Of a stretch of 64,000 nucleotides of DNA, positions 7,113-16,234 are shown piece by piece. The position numbers were made by a program, and so were the translations under genes. The notes under the pieces are model-generated. The model was not told the origin of the DNA, did not search any database, and was given only the letters and a program-made list of their open reading frames with translations. Position 1 is the stretch's first letter. Each line of letters starts with the position of its first letter. The stretch lies in NCBI GenBank assembly GCA_038114465.1, contig JAYNQW010000009.1:62001-126000 (forward strand), given 5' to 3'. Origin of the DNA: CALINB01 sp938045325. Its GTDB lineage: Bacteria > Pseudomonadota > Alphaproteobacteria > Rhodospirillales > CALINB01.

Positions 7113-8054
7113 TTAGATCGGCTTAATCGGATTACCTTCGAGCGGCGTGGACTCACGGCCGTCGACACCGACGGGAATATCGCCCATCAATGTCGTGCGA
7201 TGCACTTCGCGCGGGAACTCGGAATTAATGACATCACGCGGGCCCATGTGGGTGGTGTGGCGGTTATCCCACATGGCGATGGAGCCGGATTCCCATTTAA
7301 AGCGCACGGTGTATTCGGGCCGCGAGGCATGTTCTTTCAGGAAATTGAGAATCCGGTCGCTTTCCGTCGGAGTCAGGCCGACGATATTCTTAATAAATGA
7401 CGGGGAGATATAAAGAGACTTCTCGCCGGTTTCCGGATGCACACGAATGAGCGGATGCTCACTCACAATGCGATTTTTATTGAGTGTTTCTTGATATTCC
7501 TTCGTTGTGTCGGTACCGGCATTGCCTTGGTACAAGTGAACGGCACGGAGCGTATCGAGAAATGCGCGAAACGTTGGTGAGAAATCATTGTACGCCGCGA
7601 CCATATCGGCCCATTGGGTGTCGCCGCCATGGGGCGGCATGACATCGCCGCGTAAAATCGAGACAGCCGGCGGGTTGATCGCGGGTGTGATGTCGGTGTG
7701 CCAGCCCGACCAGGGGTACAAAAGAAACTCACCGCCATAGCGTTTATTCTTGCGGTCCCGGTCGACGGAATAGACTTCCGGAAAGTTTGTATCTTGCGGG
7801 CCATAAACAACGTGCGCGGGGGTCAACTCGCCGAATTGGCGGCTAAAGGCCACATGCTGGGCATGATCGAGCTTTTGATCGCGGAAGAACACGACCTTCC
7901 AGCGCAACATGGACGCCCAGATATCCTTCACCTGCTGTTCGGGCAACGGCTTGGTGAGGTCGACTCCACCGATCTCGGCGCCGATCGTCATCGCCAAGGG
8001 TTTGATCGTAATTGATTCTGGGGCCGTATCGGCCGTGGCCAAAGTGACGGACAT
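7113..8054 (-). CDS. TauD/TfdA-family 2-oxoglutarate-dependent dioxygenase
   Basis: A 313-residue enzyme when started at ATG 8054, preceded by GGGAGGCTCCT. The longer frame to 8219 adds 55 residues with no family resemblance and was rejected. The iron triad is H119-x-D121 (GWHTD) and H269 (WDNRHTTH), with R286 as the likely 2-oxoglutarate anchor. The N-terminal GAEIGGVDLTKPL is typical of TauD itself, so a sulfonate or alkyl-sulfate substrate is plausible but not shown. A 154-bp divergent promoter region separates it from the flavoprotein gene at 8209. Confidence 0.9.
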   Translation of the reverse strand: MSVTLATADTAPESITIKPLAMTIGAEIGGVDLTKPLPEQQVKDIWASMLRWKVVFFRDQKLDHAQHVAFSRQFGELTPAHVVYGPQDTNFPEVYSVDRDRKNKRYGGEFLLYPWSGWHTDITPAINPPAVSILRGDVMPPHGGDTQWADMVAAYNDFSPTFRAFLDTLRAVHLYQGNAGTDTTKEYQETLNKNRIVSEHPLIRVHPETGEKSLYISPSFIKNIVGLTPTESDRILNFLKEHASRPEYTVRFKWESGSIAMWDNRHTTHMGPRDVINSEFPREVHRTTLMGDIPVGVDGRESTPLEGNPIKPI

Positions 8055-8208
8055 AGGAGCCTCCCATGAATATGTTGTTTTCATGAGTATATCAGCGCTT
8101 GTGTGAACCCGCAAAGTGGCCGGTTTGCTTAACTTTTGTATACTGGACGAGCGGTCTGTATAGTAGCCGGCAACCAAAATCATTCGCCAACTGAAAGCCG
8201 GGTGCCCG

Positions 8209-8862
8209 ATGGATACCAATCAAAAATCAAATCCGTTCTCGTTGACCACGATGGAACAGCTGCGTGAAATCTATAAAGCGCCGTCGGGCCGCACCATCGA
8301 CAAGGAATACGATTACATCACGCCGCCGGGCCGCAAAATGATCGAGAAGTCATCGCTGATTATGCTGGCGACTTCAGGGCCGAACGGTGCCGATTGTTCG
8401 CCGAAGGGTGACGGCCCGGGGTTCGTGTATGTGCTCGACGAAAAGACCGTCGCCATTCCCGACCGGCCCGGCAATAACCGGCTCGATGGCATGCAAAATG
8501 TCGTCGAAAATCCTCAAGTGGGCGTGCTGTTTCTGGTACCAGGTTCGAACATTACCTATCGGATTAACGGCCGCGCCGAAATCACGAACGATCCGGAACT
8601 ACTTCAACAATTCGAATACAAGGGCAATATTCCGCGCACGGTGATGCTGGTGCATGTCGAACAGGCGTTTAGCCATTGCCCCAAAGCGTTCGTACGTTCC
8701 AATGTGTGGAAAGAGGGTGCGAAAGGAGCACCCGAAGGCACGCCGACGCACGGTGACTTCGCTAAATTTGTCGAAGGTGCGACGGATGATGATTTCGTCG
8801 AAAAGTTTAATGAAGCCTATAAAGAGCGTGAGAAAAAAGAGCTCTACGGCGATCACAAATAA
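8209..8862 (+). CDS. Pyridoxamine-5'-phosphate-oxidase-fold flavoprotein
   Basis: A 217-residue protein of the split-barrel FMN-binding group. Recognisable segments are STLIMLATSG-type strand SLIMLATSGPNG, SPKGDGPGFV, and DRPGNNRLDGMQN, the last matching the group of PPOX-type flavoproteins found beside catabolic genes. The usual role is FMN- or F420-dependent reduction, but no substrate is predictable. It is divergent from the TauD-type gene at 8054 and convergent with the gene ending at 8881. It differs from the true pdxH of this window (40847-41464), so it is not the vitamin B6 enzyme. Confidence 0.8.
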   Translation: MDTNQKSNPFSLTTMEQLREIYKAPSGRTIDKEYDYITPPGRKMIEKSSLIMLATSGPNGADCSPKGDGPGFVYVLDEKTVAIPDRPGNNRLDGMQNVVENPQVGVLFLVPGSNITYRINGRAEITNDPELLQQFEYKGNIPRTVMLVHVEQAFSHCPKAFVRSNVWKEGAKGAPEGTPTHGDFAKFVEGATDDDFVEKFNEAYKEREKKELYGDHK

Positions 8863-8880
8863 TTTTAGCGCGAATCGAAT

Positions 8881-9324
8881 TCAGATAAACGGATCGTACG
8901 CCCATTGCAGTAGGCCCTGGCGTTGGCGGCGGCGGCAGAAGATATCGCCGGGCTCGCAGTTTTTGCGGATTTGTGCCGCGTGGCGCGGACCGAACGAGCG
9001 CCAACGCTTGATTTGGAAACTATCGACGTCAGGTAGGCGCCGTCCCGTGAAATATCTGCAGTACCACTGAAACCAGCCCAAGGGATCTTCTTTGGTGATC
9101 CAGCCTTTTTCCTGCCAGACGTCGCGGGATTGACCGGACTCGATATCGAAACAATTGAGCGATACATCAAAGCCGTCATCGCTCAGCTTCGCGTTCTTAA
9201 ACCACGATTTTGGAAACTCCGCGTGATTGCCTTCAAAATACCAGCCGCCGAACACGCCGTGTTCGAGCATTTCCTGCGGTGTCAGTGCCGGCTCAAACCC
9301 AGGATCGAATTTTTTCGGCGCCAA
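8881..9324 (-). CDS. Conserved hypothetical protein paired with sulfite-oxidase-type enzyme
   Basis: A 147-residue soluble protein with no signal peptide. It is rich in aromatic residues, with WFQWYCRYFTGRR as a striking core and a cysteine pair in NCEPGDIFCRRRQRQ. I recall similar uncharacterised bacterial proteins sharing the PALTPQEMLE opening and the QWAYD end, but cannot name a family. It starts 3 bp after the stop of the molybdoenzyme, so the two are certainly co-transcribed. A role as a partner or maturation factor is inference from that linkage alone. Confidence 0.65.
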   Translation of the reverse strand: MAPKKFDPGFEPALTPQEMLEHGVFGGWYFEGNHAEFPKSWFKNAKLSDDGFDVSLNCFDIESGQSRDVWQEKGWITKEDPLGWFQWYCRYFTGRRLPDVDSFQIKRWRSFGPRHAAQIRKNCEPGDIFCRRRQRQGLLQWAYDPFI

Positions 9325-9327
9325 GGG

Positions 9328-10578
9328 TTACGCGACCACCTCGATATCCGTCGGCACGATGCCGTCGAAGTGCTTCTTAAGGTAGTTCCACTCGGTCACC
9401 GGCTGTAAGCGTCCGGCTTCGTCGTGGGCGCGCGCCATGATCGAATAGTTACCGGGCTTATCGACTTTCCATAAGAACGACCAGCGCCGCCACAGCCAGC
9501 GGTCCGGATGGTATTCAATATGGGCGTCTTGCCATGTGTTGCCGTTATCGAGACTTACTTCGACCTTGGTGATCGCGCCTTCGCCGGACCAAGCAAGGCC
9601 GCGCACGAGATGTTCGCCGGGTTTTAAGGGGCCGTCGAAATCGCGCGGCCAAGTAATGATGCTTTTGCAGCCCAATTGTTGGCACATGGTTTTGTTCGGG
9701 TCTTCGTGAGATTTGCCGAACACGAAATATTCGGTTTGGTGATAACAGGGCACCATGTAGTCGTGCACTTCGATCTTCTCGAGCCACTTGACCCACCAGT
9801 TACCGGCCCAGCCGGGCACGACGACCCGCGCCGGGGCCCCATGCACGTGGGTGAGGGCGTCGCCGTTGTGCGCCCAGGCGACGATGGTGTCCTCGTGCAG
9901 CGCTTTTTCCATCGGCAAGGCTTTGTCGAAATTCATCGGCTCGACTTTCGGCAATTCGATGTCGAACGATTGCGCCGCACGGTAAAGTTTATTGGTATTC
10001 GGGGTGCCGATGTCGAAACCCATCATGCGCACGGAAACGGCGGTATCCTTAATGCCGGCGCGATCCAGAATATTCTTCAACGGCGTGCCGGTCCATTCGC
10101 CGCCGCTGCACAAGTTTGTGCCGTGCGGCCGGTTCATGGTTTCTTCGTCCGTGATGGTGCCGTCTTTATATTTCTGCACGAAACCGTCAATGTCTTCACC
10201 GTGACGCATCATGCTCGGTTTTTCGTTTTTCTTTTTCGCGACATAATCGAAAAAGTCGCCGTCGTTACCGGCGCATTCGGTGACCGCGCGTACGGTCTTG
10301 GCGGGGAATTTTTTGAGTTCGTCCAGCGTGAGCGAGTAGGGCTCGTTCACTTCGCCGCAAATCTCGAAGGACCAATCGTCCGGGTGGACGGCTTCGGGCA
10401 TCTGAACCTGGGCATTGATGAAGAACGCGTTGATGGGCGTGACCAGGCCTTCTTGCTCGAGGATCGGCGAGCGGGCGTAGACCACGCGGCCTTCCGCATC
10501 CGTACTGGTCATATGGTTGAGCCGCTTGCGGTCGGGCCAGCCTTTAATAAATTCGCCTTCGAGATCGTCGTCCATCAT
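9328..10578 (-). CDS. Sulfite-oxidase-family molybdopterin oxidoreductase
   Basis: A 416-residue enzyme of the sulfite oxidase superfamily. The likely molybdenum-ligating cysteine is C102 in TECAGN. A second core motif is LCSGGEWTGTPL, followed by the dimerisation domain (VEVSLDNGNTWQDA, WRRWSFLW). The family oxidises sulfite to sulfate or reduces other oxyanions or sulfoxides. No Tat signal precedes the domain, and the ATG has a ribosome site (GCGAGGAAGA), so it appears cytoplasmic, unlike SorA or SoxC. No cytochrome subunit is adjacent. Sulfite is the likely but unproven substrate, fitting the sulfur genes elsewhere in the window. Confidence 0.82.
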   Translation of the reverse strand: MMDDDLEGEFIKGWPDRKRLNHMTSTDAEGRVVYARSPILEQEGLVTPINAFFINAQVQMPEAVHPDDWSFEICGEVNEPYSLTLDELKKFPAKTVRAVTECAGNDGDFFDYVAKKKNEKPSMMRHGEDIDGFVQKYKDGTITDEETMNRPHGTNLCSGGEWTGTPLKNILDRAGIKDTAVSVRMMGFDIGTPNTNKLYRAAQSFDIELPKVEPMNFDKALPMEKALHEDTIVAWAHNGDALTHVHGAPARVVVPGWAGNWWVKWLEKIEVHDYMVPCYHQTEYFVFGKSHEDPNKTMCQQLGCKSIITWPRDFDGPLKPGEHLVRGLAWSGEGAITKVEVSLDNGNTWQDAHIEYHPDRWLWRRWSFLWKVDKPGNYSIMARAHDEAGRLQPVTEWNYLKKHFDGIVPTDIEVVA

Positions 10579-10693
10579 CGTTCAGTCTTCCTCGCCTTTA
10601 TTAGAATATTCGGTTGAATGAATGGCCCTATTATAACGCGGAACGCGGGTTCGCCAATAGGTCCGCCGCCCCGATTTTTACTGAGAACGCTTC

Positions 10694-11755
10694 TTAGTTT
10701 TCCGGCTTGTGACCGAAAATCTTCTCGAAACGCTCGGAAAACTTGTCCCAGGCTTCCGGATTGATCAGCCGCGGCGGGCGCTTGCCTCTGAGCGTTTCCG
10801 CCATTTGGGACGCGTTCCACTGTGCCATGTTCTGGCGCGAATCAATGGTTACACCGGCGGTATGGTAGGTCGCGATCACGTTGTCGAGTTTCAGCAGCGG
10901 ATGATTGGGGGGCGGGGGTTCCTGCACCCACACATCCAGTCCCGCGCCGGCGACGGTTTTATCCTTGAGTGCTTTTTCGAGTGCCTGTTCGTTGACGATG
11001 CCGCCGCGCGCGCATGAAACGATAAACGCGCCTGGTTTCATCATCGCGAGTTCCTTGGCGTCGATCATGTCCTTGGTTTCGGCATTCAACGGGCAATGCA
11101 CGCTGATGAAGTCCGACTGCTTCATCACTTCTTCGAGCGATACGGACTCCGCACCGCGTTCTTTAAAATCTTCGGCGGAGATATAGGGGTCATAGGCGAT
11201 GACTTTCATGTTCAGCCCGCCCGCGCAGATACGCGCCGTGCGCCGGCCGGTGTTGCCCAAGCCGACAATGCCAACGGTCTTGCCGCGCGCGTTCCAGCCC
11301 TTGAATACTTCGCGCGGCTGATCGCGTTTTTCGGTCCGCAAGTAGCGGTCGGTCTGCGGAATATTTTTGGTGAGCGAGAGCATAAACCCGACAGCGTGTT
11401 CGGCCACGGCTTCGGCATTCGCCCCCGCTTGGTTGAGAACCAACACGCCGGCGGCTGTGCAGGCATCCACGTCCACGGGATCGTAACCCGCACCCGATGA
11501 CGACACGACCAGGAGATCGGGGCAGCGCGCGAGAAATGCCGCGTTTGCCTTAAAGCCGTCGGGGACTTCATCGCGGGTCGCGGTGATGCAATAGCCGTGC
11601 GCTTTTTCCGCGATGGCCCAGCATTCGTCCTTCGGGGTTTCCCATTGCAGGATGTCCATGGCGATGTCCGGCTCCTCTCCGAGCAGAAAACCGACGCCGG
11701 GCCGTTTCAGGTCGTCGAACCAAAAGACGCGTTTCGCGTTTGCTTTATCGTTCAT
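10694..11755 (-). CDS. D-isomer-specific 2-hydroxyacid dehydrogenase
   Basis: A 353-residue member of the D-2-hydroxyacid dehydrogenase family, longer than the one at 4524-5501. NAD binding is at GIVGLGNTG. Catalytic residues are the Arg in CARGGIV, the Glu in DVWVQEPP and the His in YHTAGVT. The usual TPH is YH here, a small deviation. The substrate is unknown; phosphoglycerate, glyoxylate or hydroxypyruvate are possible. It lies 115 bp from the molybdoenzyme start and is preceded upstream by a REP-like element. Confidence 0.87.
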   Translation of the reverse strand: MNDKANAKRVFWFDDLKRPGVGFLLGEEPDIAMDILQWETPKDECWAIAEKAHGYCITATRDEVPDGFKANAAFLARCPDLLVVSSSGAGYDPVDVDACTAAGVLVLNQAGANAEAVAEHAVGFMLSLTKNIPQTDRYLRTEKRDQPREVFKGWNARGKTVGIVGLGNTGRRTARICAGGLNMKVIAYDPYISAEDFKERGAESVSLEEVMKQSDFISVHCPLNAETKDMIDAKELAMMKPGAFIVSCARGGIVNEQALEKALKDKTVAGAGLDVWVQEPPPPNHPLLKLDNVIATYHTAGVTIDSRQNMAQWNASQMAETLRGKRPPRLINPEAWDKFSERFEKIFGHKPEN

Positions 11756-11796
11756 GGGAGATCCGTTGAGTAATTTTAGAAAGCTTGGTTGGTCCT

Positions 11797-11892
11797 CACC
11801 CTTCGAGACGCTCCTGATCGTCGCCCTCAGGATGAGGACTGTTTTTATACCTCATGATGAGGAGGCGGCAATACCGCCGTCTCGAAGCATGG
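11797..11892. repeat. REP-like palindromic intergenic element, copy B
   Basis: TTCGAGACG (11802-11810) and CGTCTCGAA (11878-11886) form the same 9-bp outer arms as copy A at 5712-5763, with CTCAGGATGAG and GCATGGC again present. This copy is longer and adds an inner CCTCA/TGAGG pair and a GGCGG-CAATA-CCGCC hairpin. It abuts the cysK stop codon and so could shape mRNA 3' ends. Confidence 0.75.
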
Positions 11893-11893
11893 C

Positions 11894-12874
11894 TTAATCG
11901 ATGTGTTCGATTTTATCCGCCGTGAATAAGCCTTTGACGGAGAGATACCGCTCGCCGGTGTCGTATAAAAAGCAAATGATGGTCTTGCCGGCAAATTCGG
12001 GCCGCTTGGCGAGTTCCGACGCTCCCCACAGGGTCGCGCCCGATGTGGGCCCGGCGATGATGCCTTCCTTTTTGGTGACGAGGCGCGCCCAGTCGTAGGC
12101 CACTTCGTCTTCGACCAGGAGGATTTCATCGACACGGTCGCGCGCGCGCTCGAAGTTATCGGTGATCATGCCGGGGCCGATGCCGCCGATTTTATGCACG
12201 CCTGCTTCGCCGCCCGAGTAGACCGGCGAGAGGGCGGGTTCGACGCCGACCATGTGAATGTCCGGGTCCTGGCTTTTAAAGTATTGGGACATGCCTTCGA
12301 ACGTGCCCGACGTACCGAGGCCGATCACCACCGCACCGATGGTGCCGGGTTTGGCGTTGAGCTGTTGCCAAATTTCCGGTCCGGTGGTTTCGACGTGCGC
12401 GCCGGCGTTGTCCGGGTTGGAATGTTGGTTCAAAAAGAACGTGCCTTCCGGGTTTTCCTCGCAATATTTCATGCCCCGTTCGCGCGCGCCCTTGGTGAAT
12501 TGATCCGCCGGGGTCAGCACCACCGTCGCGCCATAGGCGCAAATGAGTTTTTGCCGCTCGATGCTGGCGGTTTCGGTCATGTAAAGCCGGGCGCGATAGC
12601 CGAGCATGGCGCCGAGGGCCGCGATAGCGATGCCGGTATTGCCGCTTGTCGCCTCGACGACTTCTGTTCCTTCGAAATCGCCCTTTGCAAGTTTGATCTC
12701 GCCGCGTTCGATGGCCTTGGTGATCATGCCGAGCACCGCGCGATCCTTGATCGAGGTCGGGTTGCAGACCTCGAGCTTGGCGAGGATGTCGGCCGGACAG
12801 TCGGGGAAGGTGCGCGAAAGCCGAAGAAGCGGCGTTTTGCCGATGATCTGCGTGACGTCGTCTGCGATGAACAT
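11894..12874 (-). CDS. cysK: Cysteine synthase (O-acetylserine sulfhydrylase)
   Basis: A 326-residue fold-type II PLP enzyme that makes cysteine from O-acetylserine and sulfide in the cytoplasm. The PLP lysine is K43 in NPTSIKDRA, and the substrate loop is TSGNTGIA. A glycine-rich phosphate loop (IGLGTSGT) follows near residue 185. Cystathionine beta-synthase-like paralogues share these motifs, so cysM-like specificity is possible. It is preceded by the DHA2 exporter on the same strand with 134 bp between, which includes two GC-rich hairpins (12892-12906 and 12943-12959). Confidence 0.88.
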   Translation of the reverse strand: MFIADDVTQIIGKTPLLRLSRTFPDCPADILAKLEVCNPTSIKDRAVLGMITKAIERGEIKLAKGDFEGTEVVEATSGNTGIAIAALGAMLGYRARLYMTETASIERQKLICAYGATVVLTPADQFTKGARERGMKYCEENPEGTFFLNQHSNPDNAGAHVETTGPEIWQQLNAKPGTIGAVVIGLGTSGTFEGMSQYFKSQDPDIHMVGVEPALSPVYSGGEAGVHKIGGIGPGMITDNFERARDRVDEILLVEDEVAYDWARLVTKKEGIIAGPTSGATLWGASELAKRPEFAGKTIICFLYDTGERYLSVKGLFTADKIEHID

Positions 12875-13008
12875 CGCATGTCTCCTTATCGCCGCATCGC
12901 GGCGGTGGTCCCAGGTTATTTGTTCGTACTTTTATCGGGGATGACGCGTGATGCGTCAACGCTTTGATTTATTGTACTTATTTCTTTTGTAAATTCTTGA
13001 GTACACCA

Positions 13009-14634
13009 TCACTCCGCCGCAGCCGGGGACGGTTTTTGGATGCCGTCGTTGGCCGGTTCCGCGGAGTCGGCTTTCTTGTCTTCTTCCGGTGCGCTTTTCT
13101 TGCGCTTCTTCGGCTTGGTCGGCAGGCCGAGGGCCTCGGCGCGTATGTAAGCCCGGCGCAGGATCAGGCACGGGAAAAACATCAGCGCAAAGAAAACGCC
13201 GAGCAGCATGAAGGCGTCCTGAAAACCCATGGTGAGCGCTTGGGCGTAGACGACTTTGCCGAGATAATCGAGTGCGCCCGAGTGTTGCACCGCGCTCGAC
13301 ACGCCGGCTTCGCCGAGTAAATGTTCGACCTTGCCGAGGAATTCCTGACTGGTCGGATTGGCCGCCGTCTGCGTCGCGGCGAGGGCGTCGCTGTGAAAGG
13401 CGGTACGTGTTTCGATCATCACCGCGATGGAACTGACCCCGAACGCGCCGCCCAACTGGCGAATGAAATTAAACGTACCAATCCCTTGGTTGAGTTTCTC
13501 CTTGGGGACGGCCATGAGGGTCGCGCGCCCCATATTCGGTTTCACAATTCCGTGGCCGAAACGCGAAAGCATGACGAGCAAGGCGATGGTCCAAAAGGCG
13601 GTGTTCACGTCCGAATCCGAAATGATGAACATCGCGCCCGAGAAAATGACGCAGCCGATCATGATGGGGATATAGTTCGGCACCCGATCCGCGATCCAGC
13701 CGGCGGTGGGAATGAGGATCAAGAGCATGCAGCCCGCCGGGATCAAAATCGCACCGGCTTTTATGGGCGTGAAGCTGAGGACGGCTTGCGACATGACGGG
13801 GATTGCGTAATTGACGCCGAAAGTCGCGGCGCCGAAGGCAAACGAGACCATCACGGCGGAGGAGAACTGCGCATTCTTGAACAGCGTCGGATCAAGGATC
13901 GGCTCTTCGACGTAGAGTTGCGATACCAGAAACGCAATCATGGCGACGAAGCCGATCAGGAATGTGATCATGGTCATGTCCGAACCCCAGCCCCAGCGTT
14001 GGCCGTTCCCGATAGCGCCGACGATGCAGATGATCGCGGTCATCACCAGCGCATAACCGGTCCAGTTAAAGGGGCGTACGCGGCGCTCGGATGCAGTACG
14101 GTGCGGCAACATGAATAAACCCATGATAAACGCGATGCCGATCATCGGCAGCGGCACCAGGAACATGTGGCGCCAGGAAAACATTTCGATGGCAAAACCG
14201 CCGATGACCGGACCGAAGCCGGGCGAAACAATCGTGCCCATGCTGTAAAGCCCGATGGCGAAACCGCGCCTTCCTTCCGGAAACGCGGCGATGAGGCACG
14301 ACATGTTCAGCGGTACGAGAATGCCGGCGGCGATGCCTTGGAAGATGCGCCCGCCGATGAGGACCTCGATGGTCGTGCTGGTTGCGCAGATAAAAGCGCC
14401 GATGGTGAAGAAAAACAGCATCGAACAAAAGGCGGCGCGCTCGCCGATGGCGGACACCACCCAGGCATTTAACAACTGGCTGGCGACGAGGGCGGCGTAG
14501 AACGCGGTCGCGGTCCATTGCGCCATGGTTTGTTCGACCCCGTAGGCGCCCATGATGGACGGGATCGCGACATTGACCATGGTGGAACTGATCATCACGG
14601 CAATACTACCGGTCACGCTGGAGACGGTAATCAT
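13009..14634 (-). CDS. DHA2-family MFS drug/metabolite exporter
   Basis: A 541-residue polytopic membrane protein with about 14 hydrophobic segments. The first contains SSTMVNVAIPSI, the DHA2 (EmrB/QacA-type) signature. It probably exports a drug or metabolite by proton antiport at the inner membrane. The C-terminus is a charged tail rich in Lys and Glu. ATG 14634 leaves little cytoplasmic leader. In-frame sequence upstream (IESQIEQYGTAYRW) resembles the usual family N-terminus but has no ATG, GTG or TTG, so the real start is uncertain. It is divergent from the MmgE/PrpD gene at 14806. Confidence 0.85.
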   Translation of the reverse strand: MITVSSVTGSIAVMISSTMVNVAIPSIMGAYGVEQTMAQWTATAFYAALVASQLLNAWVVSAIGERAAFCSMLFFFTIGAFICATSTTIEVLIGGRIFQGIAAGILVPLNMSCLIAAFPEGRRGFAIGLYSMGTIVSPGFGPVIGGFAIEMFSWRHMFLVPLPMIGIAFIMGLFMLPHRTASERRVRPFNWTGYALVMTAIICIVGAIGNGQRWGWGSDMTMITFLIGFVAMIAFLVSQLYVEEPILDPTLFKNAQFSSAVMVSFAFGAATFGVNYAIPVMSQAVLSFTPIKAGAILIPAGCMLLILIPTAGWIADRVPNYIPIMIGCVIFSGAMFIISDSDVNTAFWTIALLVMLSRFGHGIVKPNMGRATLMAVPKEKLNQGIGTFNFIRQLGGAFGVSSIAVMIETRTAFHSDALAATQTAANPTSQEFLGKVEHLLGEAGVSSAVQHSGALDYLGKVVYAQALTMGFQDAFMLLGVFFALMFFPCLILRRAYIRAEALGLPTKPKKRKKSAPEEDKKADSAEPANDGIQKPSPAAAE

Positions 14635-14805
14635 CCAGCGGTAGGCAGTACCGTATTGCTCGATTTGGCTTTCGATGGTGGCGATGAGACAGATCCCTTG
14701 ATTGTGTGATCTTCGTTGAATTCTAGCGTATACAAGCCGAAACGGCGAGAGGGTTCGCCGGGGCCGGGGTTCGCGGCTATAGTGGGAAAATTAGAGGAGG
14801 ATTTC

Positions 14806-16233
14806 ATGGCCGATCAAAGACCGGCACCGGACACGATTTTGCAGCAAATCGCCGATTACGTGCTTGATTTCAAGGCCGAAAGCACGCTCGCCCGCGATAC
14901 CGCGCATATGGATTTATTCGACGCCCTGGGCTGCGGGTTTCCGGCGCACGATCACCCGGAATGCCGGAAAGTCCTCGGCCCGGTGGTCGAGGGAATCACG
15001 GCTCAACATGGCGCGCGCGTGCCGTGTACATCTTACGAACTCGATCCAGTGACGGCGGCGTTCAATATTTCCGCACTTAACCGCTGGCTCGATTTCAACG
15101 ATTCTTATTTCGGCAAGGAAGGGGGCCATCCGTCCGATAACCTCGGGGCCATTCTCGCCGTTGCCGATTATCTGTCGCAAATACGCCGCGCTTCGGGAGA
15201 GGCGCCGTTCACCATGGCGGACGTGCTGACGGCAATGATCAAAGCGCACGAAATTCAAGGCAATCTTGCGCAAGTGAATGGGTGCAATCTGGCGGGTTTC
15301 GATTGCGACAACCATACCAAAGTCGCGAGCACGGCCGTTTCGGCCTGGCTGTTGGGATGCAACCGAGAGCAGATCATCAACGGTGTGTCGAACGCGTTTG
15401 CCGACGGGCCGTCGTTGCGCGCTTACCGGCACGCGCCGAACGTCGGCTGGCGTAAAAGCTGGGCGGCAGCGGATGCGTCATCGCGCGGTGTGCGCCTCGC
15501 GTTGATGGCGCAAAAGGACGAGATGGGGTATCCGACGATCCTGACGGCGACCAAGCACGGTTATTTCGATGCCTATTACAAAGGTGAAGCATTCGAATTT
15601 ATTCGCGATCTTGGTAGCCACGTGATGGAACATGTGCTGTTCAAGACGTGGCCCGCCGGCTTTCACGCGCAATCGGCGATGGAAGCGGCGGTAAAGTTAC
15701 ATAAAGAGGCACTTGCAAAGCTTGACGACATTGAGCGCATCGAGATCGCCGCGCATGCCTATTGTATTCGCCAAATCGCCAAGGAAGGGCCGCTGCACAA
15801 CCCGGCCGACCGGGATCATTGCCTGCAATATATCGTCGTCATCGGCTTGTTGTTCGGCGATATCGACTCGGATGATTACGAAGCCGAACGCGCCGCCGAT
15901 CCGCGCATCGATGCGCTGAGGGATCGCATGACTGTCACCGAAGATCCGGCCTTTACCGAAGCGTTTTATAACGTCGACGATCCGGCCAATCCGCATGCGA
16001 TCCAAATTTTCTATAAAGACGGCACGCAAAGCCAGATAAGTGAAGTCAAATATCCGCTTGGGCATTATTCCCGGCGTGACGAGGGCAAGCCGCTGCTCGC
16101 ACAAAAATTCCGTAAAAACATCGCCGGACGGTTGGGTGCGGAGACTGAGCAAAAACTTCTGGCGTGGTTCGGCGACCGCGCCGCGTTCGAAGTCATCGCC
16201 GTCGATGACTTTATGGCAATGCTGGCGAAATAA
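14806..16233 (+). CDS. MmgE/PrpD family protein, second copy
   Basis: A 475-residue MmgE/PrpD protein, diverged from the one at 2080-3513. ATG 14806 follows AGAGGAGGATTTC, a near-perfect ribosome site, so I chose it over the upstream ATG 14716. Features include FDALGCGFPAHDHP in the N-terminal domain, LNRWLDFNDSYF in place of the usual HGLDYDDT, and HAQSAMEAAVKLH late in the protein. The alanine/histidine differences in the central motif suggest a 2-methylcitrate-dehydratase-like (PrpD) subgroup, but no prpB or prpC is nearby. It ends 2 bp before the convergent enolase-superfamily gene. Confidence 0.85.
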   Translation: MADQRPAPDTILQQIADYVLDFKAESTLARDTAHMDLFDALGCGFPAHDHPECRKVLGPVVEGITAQHGARVPCTSYELDPVTAAFNISALNRWLDFNDSYFGKEGGHPSDNLGAILAVADYLSQIRRASGEAPFTMADVLTAMIKAHEIQGNLAQVNGCNLAGFDCDNHTKVASTAVSAWLLGCNREQIINGVSNAFADGPSLRAYRHAPNVGWRKSWAAADASSRGVRLALMAQKDEMGYPTILTATKHGYFDAYYKGEAFEFIRDLGSHVMEHVLFKTWPAGFHAQSAMEAAVKLHKEALAKLDDIERIEIAAHAYCIRQIAKEGPLHNPADRDHCLQYIVVIGLLFGDIDSDDYEAERAADPRIDALRDRMTVTEDPAFTEAFYNVDDPANPHAIQIFYKDGTQSQISEVKYPLGHYSRRDEGKPLLAQKFRKNIAGRLGAETEQKLLAWFGDRAAFEVIAVDDFMAMLAK

Positions 16234-16234
16234 T

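Noticed and set aside
7113..8219. Longer start for the dioxygenase at 8219
   Set aside because: The extra 55 residues lack family resemblance and ribosome site, and would overlap the divergent flavoprotein gene; ATG 8054 follows GGGAGG.
9676..10617. A 313-codon frame on the plus strand
   Set aside because: It is antisense to the molybdoenzyme, has no recognisable domain, no ribosome site, and is explained by the high-GC codon shadow of the real gene.
12892..12959. Terminator between the exporter and cysK
   Set aside because: Two GC-rich hairpins exist but no T-run follows on either strand; kept only as a note in the cysK entry.
14716..14806. Earlier ATG 14716 for the MmgE/PrpD gene
   Set aside because: ATG 14806 has a near-perfect ribosome site, and the added 30 residues do not look like the family.
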